Source: an uncultured Bacteroidales bacterium (GTDB taxonomy: Bacteria > Bacteroidota > Bacteroidia > Bacteroidales > JAUNSR01). From it: 7,525 nucleotides of DNA. The notes under the pieces were generated by a model. It did not search any database. It saw nothing but the letters and a program-made list of their open reading frames with translations, and was not told where the DNA came from. Both the position numbers and the translations under genes were made by a program. The stretch spans positions 1-7,525 of the forward strand of contig CAMTOT010000135.1 in assembly GCA_947074165.1 (NCBI GenBank), in the 5' to 3' direction. Below, piece after piece: positions 1-6,652 of the stretch; the stretch's first letter is position 1, and each line of letters opens with the position of its first letter.

Positions 1-47
1 GAGATAATGAGCGGTGACTGGAGTTCAGACGTGTGCTCTTCCGATCT
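1..47 (+). other. Illumina P7/TruSeq adapter remnant (artefact)
   Basis: This is sequencing-adapter sequence, not genome. Bases 1-5 (GAGAT) match the end of the P7 flow-cell oligo. Bases 6-13 (AATGAGCG) are in the position of an 8-base i7 index and are the reverse complement of CGCTCATT, which I recall as TruSeq HT index D703. Bases 14-47 match the 34-base TruSeq read-2 primer site, starting GTGACTGGAGTTC and ending CTTCCGATCT. Insert DNA begins at about base 48. The left boundary is therefore a contig end with untrimmed adapter, and nothing can be concluded about the gene that originally lay upstream. Confidence 0.97.
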
Positions 48-123
48 AATTAATCACACAATAATTTAAACGTAAATACAGTTATAATTAACGACAAAAT
101 CAATAAAGTATATTTAAATAATT

Positions 124-936
124 ATGAGAATAGTAGTAACGAAGTATGTGTTGATGATCTGCATTGCATGGTGTTGTTTATGCTCATGTAGATCTTATAA
201 AGATCAAATAGTTTATTTTCAGAATATTGATGATATTGAAGCATTATCTTCAGATACTATTTATAGTTCACCATTAATCAAAAAGGGAGACGCGCTCATC
301 ATTAATGTATTGGGAGATGATCCTAACGTGGTTGCTCCATTTAATATGCCGGCTTATTCTTATCTGGCTCCGGGTAATGACAATGTATATTCGTCGACTA
401 TGCTTCAATGCTATACAGTAGATACGGAAGGTTATGTTTTATTTCCTGTAATAGGGAGAGTGTTACTTGCCGGTAAGACTAAAAAGGAGGCTCAGAACTA
501 TTTGCAGAGAGAGATTGGCGAAATAGTAAATAATCCTATAGTAAACATTCAATACGAAAATTATAAAGTCTCTATTTTAGGAGAGGTTGCAAAACCGGGT
601 GTACATCGTTTTAAAAATGAAAGAGTAACCCTGCTTGATCTTATAGCGGAGGCTGGCGATATAACACTATACGGACAGCGAAATAATGTGCTGCTAATAA
701 GAGATAATGATGGAAAGAGAGAGTTTCACAGACTTGATCTTACAGATGGTGAGGTGTTTAAATCTTCTGCCTATTATCTGCAGCAGAATGATATAGTATA
801 TATTGAGCCAAACGAGTCAAAAAAGAAAAATGCTAAATATAGTCAAACCGATCAATTTAATATTAGTTTAGTTTCAACGATAGTTAGTATGGTTACAATG
901 TTGACAACATTGGGTATAACATTATTTATCAAGTAA
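124..936 (+). CDS. wza: Polysaccharide export outer-membrane lipoprotein (Wza/BexD family)
   Basis: The product is a 270-residue outer-membrane export protein of the Wza type, which forms the channel that carries capsule or exopolysaccharide to the cell surface. The N-terminus is a lipoprotein signal: basic residues R2 and K7, a hydrophobic Cys-rich stretch, and a lipobox L-C-S-C ending at Cys22. A Poly_export domain covers about residues 50-145 (LIKKGDAL near its start; DTEGYVLFPVIG at 100-111). One SLBB domain follows at about 147-200, containing ILGEVAKPGV (151-160). A hydrophobic helix at about 247-268 ends the protein. E. coli Wza is longer and has several SLBB-type domains; a short form with one SLBB is usual in Bacteroidota as far as I know. 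The start at 124 gives a complete signal peptide. No Shine-Dalgarno sequence is visible, only A/T-rich DNA. The Wzc-type partner begins 24 bp downstream. Confidence 0.92.
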   Translation: MRIVVTKYVLMICIAWCCLCSCRSYKDQIVYFQNIDDIEALSSDTIYSSPLIKKGDALIINVLGDDPNVVAPFNMPAYSYLAPGNDNVYSSTMLQCYTVDTEGYVLFPVIGRVLLAGKTKKEAQNYLQREIGEIVNNPIVNIQYENYKVSILGEVAKPGVHRFKNERVTLLDLIAEAGDITLYGQRNNVLLIRDNDGKREFHRLDLTDGEVFKSSAYYLQQNDIVYIEPNESKKKNAKYSQTDQFNISLVSTIVSMVTMLTTLGITLFIK

Positions 937-960
937 AAACCAAATGCTTTAAAGTTTATT

Positions 961-3210
961 ATGGAAAAGGAACGTGACTATATTGACATAAAAAAAATAG
1001 CTGTAAGATATCTGAAAGAATGGAAATTGATAGGAATATCTGTATTCTGTTTTGCGGTTTTGGCTGTTGTATATGGTAAGATTGTACAACCGGTGTATGA
1101 AGTGGACGCTAATATCCTCATTAAACAGGATAAAGGTGCAAAAGGTGGTGCTTCATCTCTTCTGAAAGGATTTAGTATGGGATTAGGCGGCCTGGGTGGA
1201 GCTGTAGAAGTTGAAGATGAGCTGCATATTATATATTCATACAGTATGTTTAAAAGAGCAGTGTCATCTCTTAAGCTGAATGAATCATATACAGAGAAAA
1301 GGCTTATGGGTATTAAGAGCATCGACAGATATGATACTAAGGCATTTGATCTTAGTTATAGTGAATTTCAGACTGATACATTATCGGTGCCGCTTAAATT
1401 CTTTGTAAAAGTAGATAAGGATGGTAAGGCTACAGTCAAGATGACTAATCTGGCTAAGAAAAAAGATATTATAAATAAATCATTCGCGTCATTTCCTGTT
1501 GTTTTAGATACTGAGTGGGGTAGCTTTACACTGAATAAAACAACACACTTTAAAGAAGATAAAAAATATAACTATGAGATAACTTTAATCGGACTAAATG
1601 TAGCGACTGAAATTTATCAGAGAAGTGTATCTATAGCTATGGCCAGTAAAAAGGCCAATGTTATTGAGCTCTCTACTTTTGTTGAAAATATTAATAAAGG
1701 GAAGGATCTTCTTAATTACATTATAGAGCTCTATAATGAAGATACGATGAGTGAGAATAATTTTGTTTCTCAGAATACTTCTAAATTTTTGAGCGAAAGA
1801 TTAAATATTATATCTGTAGAACTTGCTGAGCTTGAGTCTGAAATAGAAAATTATAAAAAAGAAAATAATATAATAGACATTGAACTTGAAGCAAAAACTC
1901 TTGTCGAGCTCTCTACAGAAATGAAAAACTCATTGTTTTATTTTCACAGACAAGAAGCTCTGATCGATGAGTTTATAAAGCGTATAGAAGACTCTAATAA
2001 CAATGAACTTATACCTGCGGGTTCTGTGATAGGAGAGGAGTTGCCACTGACCGCTATTGAGCAGTATAATGCTCTTATACTTGAGAGACTTGCTTTGCTT
2101 CAGTCTACAAATGACTCTAACCCTTTGTTTCGTAAACTAGATGTAAATATTGAAAGCAGCCGTAAAAACTTGCTGACTACAATTAAAGGAGCGAAGAAAG
2201 CCCTTATCTACAAAAGAAAGCAGATGGAAGAGCGAATAGCTAATGTTGATACAAGGTCTAAAGATGCCCCTAAGATAGAGCGTGAGTTTGTCGATATAAA
2301 ACGACGCCAGCTTATAAAAGAACAATTGGTGATATTTTTAATGGAGAAACATGAGGAGAATGAATTAAGTCTTACTCTTAACACTCCTAAAGCAAAGATT
2401 ATTGATGAGGCATATTCAAAATGTGCTCCCAAATCTCCTAAACCGCTTGTTCTTTTGATAGTAGGGATGTTTTTGGGTGGTGTGGTTGCAGTTGTCTCCA
2501 TTACAGCTTATGATATTCTGAATGTTTCTTTCAGAACTAAAAAAGATCTTGAATCTTTCTGCGGTGATACACCTATAATCGGTGAATTGTATTCTAAAAA
2601 TGATTCGAAAACTCTTTCTTCGGATTCATTTTCAATTGTAAAAAGAAACATTCCGTTTATAATACCAAACAGATCAAACAAGACTATGCTTGTCAGCTCG
2701 GCAAACATAAATGATGGTAAAACCTATGTTGCGGCAAATCTGGCTCAGACTTTAGCCGATGATGGAAAACAAGTGCTTCTTATCGATCTTGATTTCAGAA
2801 CTTCCGGAATAGCTGAATATTTTTCTTTAGAAAATAAATGTGGTGTGTCAGATTATGTTATTAATGACAATCTAAGGGAGTCTGATATATTATTACATAC
2901 AAAAAATAGTAACCTTAATGTTATCACGGCTGGTACTATCCCTCCTAATCCGGCAGAGATTATTTCAAGTCATAGAATTGACTCTCTTGTTAAGTCTATG
3001 AGTGATGGTTATGACTATGTGATTATTGATACAGCTTCTGTTTGTGATGTATCAGATACTTTTTCACTCGGACGTATTACCGATAAAATGTTGTTTGTGA
3101 TTAAAGCCGGTGTTACTACAAAAGAAAATATAAGAACAATAAAAGAGTTGTCGCCAAAATTCAATATTACAAATCTGTTCTTCTTGATAAACGGCGTAAG
3201 CAATAAGTAA
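961..3210 (+). CDS. wzc: Wzc-like polysaccharide co-polymerase fused to a BY-kinase-like ATPase domain
   Basis: The product has 749 residues and is an inner-membrane protein expected to control chain length and couple polymerisation to the Wza channel. The Wzz-type N-terminal region has TM1 at about 23-40, a glycine-rich loop (66-81), a periplasmic coiled-coil-rich region (about 275-430) and a GNVR-like segment (about 440-470). A proline-rich motif (APKSPKP, 489-495) leads into TM2 at about 495-517. The cytoplasmic ATPase domain carries Walker A (A581-x4-G586-K587-T588), Walker A' (LLIDLDFR, 606-613) and Walker B (VIID, 687-690). A PPNPAE motif (661-666) is typical of the family. Several points are odd. 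Walker B continues TAS where BY-kinases usually have D-x-P. The usual E-x2-R-x2-R oligomerisation motif appears degenerate (DSFSIVKR, 555-562). The last tyrosine is Y686, so the C-terminal tyrosine cluster that is normally autophosphorylated is absent. It may bind ATP without standard autokinase cycling. The next gene starts 17 bp on. Confidence 0.92.
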   Translation: MEKERDYIDIKKIAVRYLKEWKLIGISVFCFAVLAVVYGKIVQPVYEVDANILIKQDKGAKGGASSLLKGFSMGLGGLGGAVEVEDELHIIYSYSMFKRAVSSLKLNESYTEKRLMGIKSIDRYDTKAFDLSYSEFQTDTLSVPLKFFVKVDKDGKATVKMTNLAKKKDIINKSFASFPVVLDTEWGSFTLNKTTHFKEDKKYNYEITLIGLNVATEIYQRSVSIAMASKKANVIELSTFVENINKGKDLLNYIIELYNEDTMSENNFVSQNTSKFLSERLNIISVELAELESEIENYKKENNIIDIELEAKTLVELSTEMKNSLFYFHRQEALIDEFIKRIEDSNNNELIPAGSVIGEELPLTAIEQYNALILERLALLQSTNDSNPLFRKLDVNIESSRKNLLTTIKGAKKALIYKRKQMEERIANVDTRSKDAPKIEREFVDIKRRQLIKEQLVIFLMEKHEENELSLTLNTPKAKIIDEAYSKCAPKSPKPLVLLIVGMFLGGVVAVVSITAYDILNVSFRTKKDLESFCGDTPIIGELYSKNDSKTLSSDSFSIVKRNIPFIIPNRSNKTMLVSSANINDGKTYVAANLAQTLADDGKQVLLIDLDFRTSGIAEYFSLENKCGVSDYVINDNLRESDILLHTKNSNLNVITAGTIPPNPAEIISSHRIDSLVKSMSDGYDYVIIDTASVCDVSDTFSLGRITDKMLFVIKAGVTTKENIRTIKELSPKFNITNLFFLINGVSNK

Positions 3211-3227
3211 AAAACAGTATTATTAAT

Positions 3228-4472
3228 ATGAATGTAGCTTCATTATTGAAAATACCAAAGATAGATCTCACCCGCGTACCTCGGTTTACGTTGGGTGAGT
3301 TTTCTCTATTATTAATGATATTGCAAAGTTGTGGTATCAGATATTTTGGCGGTATAGGTGTGTTTTTATTGATTGTAATATTTTTATTAAACTATAAATC
3401 TGTTTTTTATTTAGAAAAAAGAGACGGGTATTGCATCTTATTGGCGTTAGCGCTTTTCTTTTTCTGTACTATTGGCCACTCTGTGAAGAGTTTTATTCTT
3501 CAGTGGTTAGCGTTTATTGATGCTATGCTGATATTGATATACTATAGAAATAAAGGCTTAGAAATATTTAAGGATGATTTTTATTGTGTACTTAGATTTA
3601 TATCTGTTAATGCGTTTATCGGTTGGGTTTTATCTATAATATTACCTTTTGTATTTCTGCGTTTTGCCTGGGGGTACGGTTATAGTTCATTTTTGGGTAT
3701 ATTCAATGTAACGCTCAGTCCCGGTTTATTACCATCTATTTACAGGAATTGCGGATTATTATGGGAACCCGGAATATTGCAGTTTTTCGTAAATCTGTAT
3801 ATGTTTATTAGTATCATAAACCATAAGGCCTCCTTGTTTAAATTTGCTTTTGTCGTTGTCTTATTGTTAAGCTGCAACTCCTCAACAGGGTATATAATAT
3901 TTGCATTACTACTATTCTATTATTTTTTTATTTATCAAAAACTGTCCTTTAAATATCTTATTCTGGCTTCTGTATTCGGTGTGTTGGTTTTAGGTGTAAT
4001 ACAAAAAGATTTGAATGAGAAGTTTTACGGAAGTAAAAGTACATCCGGAGCTGCCAGAGCAAGAGATGTTGCTATAGGCTACGATCTTATATCAGACAAA
4101 CCTGTATTAGGTCATGGCTTTTTTGATGTAGATTACATTGTAGCTCATTCTGATATAGCGCGAATAGAGACAGAATTTTTCAGTGAGCAATATCTTGAAG
4201 AAAACGGACTTATGTCTGGCGGATATACATCCGGTATATTTTCTGTTTTGATAGCGTTTGGACTGCCTATCGGGGCTTGTCTTTTTTTGTTGATATTAGG
4301 TACTTTTATAGTAGATGGGTTTATAGACAGACTGGTACTATTATCTCTCTTTCTTTTGACTTTAGTCAGCGAGCCGATAAGTCTTACCCCTTTATTTTAT
4401 TTCTTTGTTCTCAGTGGTATCCTAAAGAGCGTAAATGACGTTCCCAAAGAAGAGTCTTTAATAATTAATTAA
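3228..4472 (+). CDS. O-antigen polymerase/ligase-like membrane protein (Wzy type)
   Basis: The product is a 414-residue integral membrane protein with roughly ten hydrophobic segments (about 25-56, 68-86, 90-106, 122-146, 182-198, 203-235, 243-258, 335-360, 369-381 and 386-400). This is the layout of Wzy polymerases, which join undecaprenyl-linked repeat units on the periplasmic face. Supporting motifs are RNCGLLWEPG (173-182), common in Bacteroidota Wzy-like proteins, and the segment from R277 through SDKPVLGHGF (289-298), which matches the polymerase/ligase pattern of an Arg followed by D-x-P-x-x-G-x-G-F. A long non-membrane stretch between about 260 and 335 would be the periplasmic loop. 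The gene sits between the Wzc-type gene and a glycosyltransferase gene, which favours polymerase over WaaL-type ligase, but motifs alone do not separate the two. An alternative start at M30 would cut into the first hydrophobic segment, so 3228 is preferred. Codons 14-24 lie in a strong hairpin described separately. Confidence 0.83.
   Translation: MNVASLLKIPKIDLTRVPRFTLGEFSLLLMILQSCGIRYFGGIGVFLLIVIFLLNYKSVFYLEKRDGYCILLALALFFFCTIGHSVKSFILQWLAFIDAMLILIYYRNKGLEIFKDDFYCVLRFISVNAFIGWVLSIILPFVFLRFAWGYGYSSFLGIFNVTLSPGLLPSIYRNCGLLWEPGILQFFVNLYMFISIINHKASLFKFAFVVVLLLSCNSSTGYIIFALLLFYYFFIYQKLSFKYLILASVFGVLVLGVIQKDLNEKFYGSKSTSGAARARDVAIGYDLISDKPVLGHGFFDVDYIVAHSDIARIETEFFSEQYLEENGLMSGGYTSGIFSVLIAFGLPIGACLFLLILGTFIVDGFIDRLVLLSLFLLTLVSEPISLTPLFYFFVLSGILKSVNDVPKEESLIIN
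3267..3303 (+). other. Terminator-like hairpin inside the start of the Wzy-type gene
   Basis: CTCACCC (3267-3273) pairs exactly with GGGTGAG (3293-3299). An inner stem CGTA (3275-3278) / TACG (3287-3290) continues it, separated by a small g/tt internal loop, and the hairpin loop is 8 nt. TTTT follows at 3300-3303. This is unusually GC-rich for such an AT-rich region. The structure begins about 40 bp into the gene, so it could attenuate transcription, affect mRNA stability or slow translation. It could also be a chance result of codon choice. No function is shown. Confidence 0.5.
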
Positions 4473-4478
4473 ATTTGT

Positions 4479-5708
4479 ATGAGAGTACTTTGGTTTTCGC
4501 TTAGCCCTTCATTATATAAAAATAATTCTTCATATAATGGGGTTGGATGGGTCGCTTCTTTGCAAAAGCTTGTTATGAAGAGTGATGATATCGAATTAGG
4601 GGTTGCTTTTATTGCCAATGAAAAATCTGATAAGATCGTGCAAAATGGTGTCACTTATTATCCGATGAATATTTATAATAATTTTTTTAAGAAGCTTGAT
4701 CATTTTATCTTTTTTGAGAAATACTTTCAGAAAGAACTACAGTATTTTCTGAAGGTGGTTGAGGACTTCAAGCCGGATGTAATACATGTCTTTGGCTCAG
4801 AAGGTGGTTTCGGCCTTTTGTCGTCTAAAGTGAATGTTCCGGTTGTTCTGCATATTCAGGGTATCATTAATCCATATTTGAATGCATGGTTTCCTGCCGG
4901 TATGAATAAATACTCATATATATGGGGGCAGAAAACAAAATTGCGAAAACTAATTATAGATTATAGAATTTATCAGCTTAATAAGCTACTAGGTAAAAGA
5001 GAGTCTGTGATATTGGCTGGATGTAAAAATTATTTGGGTCGTACGGAGTGGGATCGCAGGGTTTCACAGTTGTATTCACCCGATTCAACCTATTATCATG
5101 TAGAGGAAGTTCTGAGAGATTCATTTTATAATAGTGAAAAGTGGAGGGTGCAATCGAGAAAGAAAAAAATAATTATATCTACAATTTCCACTCCTTTATA
5201 TAAAGGAGCTGACTTTATATTGAAAACTGCAGCGCTTCTTAAGCAATTTGGAGAGGAGGAGTTTGAATGGCGGGTATTTGGTGTACATGATATTCGTCTT
5301 GCTGAAAAAATTACCGGTATAAAAGCTTCTGATGTTAGTGTGATTCCGTATGGTGTTGCTTCAGAAGAACAGCTTGTGACAGAATTACTAAATGCAGATC
5401 TTTACTTCCATTCTTCTTATATTGATAATAGCCCAAATTCTGTATGTGAGGCTCAATTGCTGGGACTTCCGGTGATTGCGGCAAATGTAGGTGGAGTATC
5501 TTCTCTGATAACTGATAGGGAGACAGGTTTTTTGATCCCTTCTAATGATCCGTACACCGGGGTTTCAAAGATTTTAGAATTGCTTAAATCGCCTGAGCTG
5601 TGTGCGTATATATCGTCTAATGCAATACGACAAAGTGAAACGCGACACGACAGAGATGCTGTAGCAAAAACGCTTTGCGACGTTTATTCAAGCTTGATAA
5701 GTGATTAA
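4479..5708 (+). CDS. GT4-family glycosyltransferase (GT-B fold)
   Basis: The product is a 409-residue cytoplasmic or peripheral-membrane retaining glycosyltransferase, expected to add one sugar from a nucleotide-sugar donor to the growing lipid-linked repeat. The N-terminal acceptor half opens with a beta strand and glycine loop (MRVLWFSLSPS, then YNGVGW at 19-24) and includes DVIHVFGSEGG (100-110) and LHIQG (124-128). A conserved-looking GRTEWDR segment lies at 187-193. The donor half begins near 230 with ISTPLYKGAD (236-245) and contains the GT4 signature: D316-N-S-P-N-S-V-C-E324, then AQLLGLPVIAANVGG (325-339) and TGFLIP (349-354). The first acidic residue of the usual E-x7-E motif is Asp here; I believe this is common in related Bacteroides enzymes. 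Donor and linkage cannot be read from sequence. The start lies 6 bp after the preceding stop, so co-transcription is likely, and a terminator follows 12 bp after the stop codon. Confidence 0.92.
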   Translation: MRVLWFSLSPSLYKNNSSYNGVGWVASLQKLVMKSDDIELGVAFIANEKSDKIVQNGVTYYPMNIYNNFFKKLDHFIFFEKYFQKELQYFLKVVEDFKPDVIHVFGSEGGFGLLSSKVNVPVVLHIQGIINPYLNAWFPAGMNKYSYIWGQKTKLRKLIIDYRIYQLNKLLGKRESVILAGCKNYLGRTEWDRRVSQLYSPDSTYYHVEEVLRDSFYNSEKWRVQSRKKKIIISTISTPLYKGADFILKTAALLKQFGEEEFEWRVFGVHDIRLAEKITGIKASDVSVIPYGVASEEQLVTELLNADLYFHSSYIDNSPNSVCEAQLLGLPVIAANVGGVSSLITDRETGFLIPSNDPYTGVSKILELLKSPELCAYISSNAIRQSETRHDRDAVAKTLCDVYSSLISD

Positions 5709-5720
5709 TACTAAAAAGTA

Positions 5721-5759
5721 AACGCGGGATTTCTTAATTGAATTAAGAGGTCCCGCGTT
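5721..5759. terminator. Intrinsic terminator shared by convergent genes
   Basis: A continuous 17-bp stem (5721-5737 with 5743-5759) closes a 5-nt loop. It has a GC-rich base, AACGCGGGA / TCCCGCGTT, then two T-G wobble pairs and an A/T-rich upper part (CTTAA / TTAAG). It lies 12 bp after the stop codon of the glycosyltransferase and 11 bp from the stop codon of the converging dehydrogenase. The minus-strand side is followed by TTTACTTTTT, a fair U-tract. The plus-strand side has only a weak T-rich stretch. It probably serves both directions and works better for the minus-strand gene. Confidence 0.88.
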
Positions 5760-5770
5760 GCTATTGTACT

Positions 5771-6583
5771 TTATAAGCTGTATTTTGTAAACCCACCATC
5801 AACTACTGCAACTGTACCTGTTACAAATTTAGAGGCATCGCTGATAAGATAGTGTATTGTTCCAAAGAGATCTTCCGGTTCGCCAAATCTCGCGAAAGGG
5901 GTTTGTTTAATTATCGAATCACCTCTTTCAGTAAGTGATCCATCCGGATTTGTAAGTAGAGATCTGTTCTGTTCGGCAAGGAAGAACCCCGGTGCGATAG
6001 CATTTATGCGTATATGACTGCCAAATTTCTTTGCAGTTTCTATAGCCATAAATTCCGTAAAATTATTTATTGCTGATTTTGCGGCTGAATATCCTGCTAC
6101 TCTGGTCAACGGATGGAAAGATGCCACAGAAGAGAAATTGACTACTACACCTGATTTTTTGTCAACCATTGGCTTAAGAAAGACCTGAGTTGGCAATACT
6201 GTGCCAATTAGATTTAAATCTACAACAGATTTAAAATCATTGGCATTTATATCAAATATTGTTTTTTCTGGTGTGATAGTCGCTCCTGGTATATTCCCGC
6301 CGGCCGCATTTATTAATATGTCAATTGTGCCATATTTGCTTATAATATCTTCTCTGTTTGTCTCGAGAATTTTTTCGTCAAGAACATCCGACTGCAGAAA
6401 TATAGCTTCGTCTCCGTTATTTATAATCTTCTTAACTATGTTATTTCCGTTTTCAAGGTTACGGCCCAAAATAACTATTTTGGCTCCCTGAGATGCCAGG
6501 TATTCTGCTATTGATGAGCCGAGCACGCCTGTAGCTCCGGTCATTACAATTACTTTATCATTTATATCAAAAAGATTTTTCAT
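5771..6583 (-). CDS. SDR-family oxidoreductase, probable D-mannonate oxidoreductase (fructuronate reductase)
   Basis: The product is a 270-residue classical short-chain dehydrogenase/reductase. The nucleotide-binding motif is T15-G-A-T-G-V-L-G22. NAAG is at 92-95 and the structural Asn is N124. The catalytic residues are S152, Y165 and K169 (YSAAK), and the PG motif is P198-G199. GRN at 40-42, after the second strand, has Arg rather than Asp, which suggests NADP(H); this is inference. Several segments recall the SDR-type D-mannonate oxidoreductases (UxuB/YjmF of Bacillus): AAGGNIPGATI (93-103), PLTRVAGYSAAK (158-169), IAPGFFLAEQNR (196-207) and GSLTERG (215-221). Those enzymes interconvert D-fructuronate and D-mannonate in hexuronate catabolism. 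No mannonate dehydratase or uronate isomerase gene is visible nearby, so the substrate assignment rests on similarity alone. A generic gluconate-type SDR is the alternative. The start is 21 bp after a terminator stem, and I see no consensus promoter in the gap. Confidence 0.85.
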   Translation of the reverse strand: MKNLFDINDKVIVMTGATGVLGSSIAEYLASQGAKIVILGRNLENGNNIVKKIINNGDEAIFLQSDVLDEKILETNREDIISKYGTIDILINAAGGNIPGATITPEKTIFDINANDFKSVVDLNLIGTVLPTQVFLKPMVDKKSGVVVNFSSVASFHPLTRVAGYSAAKSAINNFTEFMAIETAKKFGSHIRINAIAPGFFLAEQNRSLLTNPDGSLTERGDSIIKQTPFARFGEPEDLFGTIHYLISDASKFVTGTVAVVDGGFTKYSL

Positions 6584-6598
6584 ATATGTTTATTGTAT

Positions 6599-6632
6599 AA
6601 AAAAAAGCTGTCTAAATATAATTAGACAGCTT
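6599..6632 (-). terminator. Intrinsic terminator of the META-domain gene
   Basis: An 11-bp perfect stem, AAGCTGTCTAA (6605-6615) with TTAGACAGCTT (6622-6632), closes a 6-nt loop. On the minus strand it is followed by an uninterrupted run of eight T (plus-strand A at 6599-6606; the last two overlap the stem). It begins 20 bp after the stop codon of the META lipoprotein gene and ends just before the dehydrogenase start codon, so any read-through would enter that gene directly. Confidence 0.9.
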
Positions 6633-6652
6633 GTATAAGATTTGAATAAAAA

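Noticed and set aside
48..123. Possible promoter for the polysaccharide operon
   Set aside because: The stretch is very AT-rich. TATATTTA at 109-116 resembles a -7 element but is too close to the start codon at 124, and no paired TTTG is present. Only 76 genomic bases remain after the adapter.
978..1322. Minus-strand open frame of 114 codons within the Wzc-type gene
   Set aside because: It lies wholly inside a well-supported gene on the other strand, shows no recognisable domain and has no promoter or start context; it is a shadow frame. The shorter minus-strand frames at 2137-2708 and 3015-3203 and the one at 4469-4654 were rejected for the same reason.
3180..3227. Frameshift that removed a tyrosine-rich tail from the Wzc-type protein
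   Set aside because: The other two frames across the stop and the short gap show no tyrosine run before the polymerase start, so a simple frameshift is not supported.
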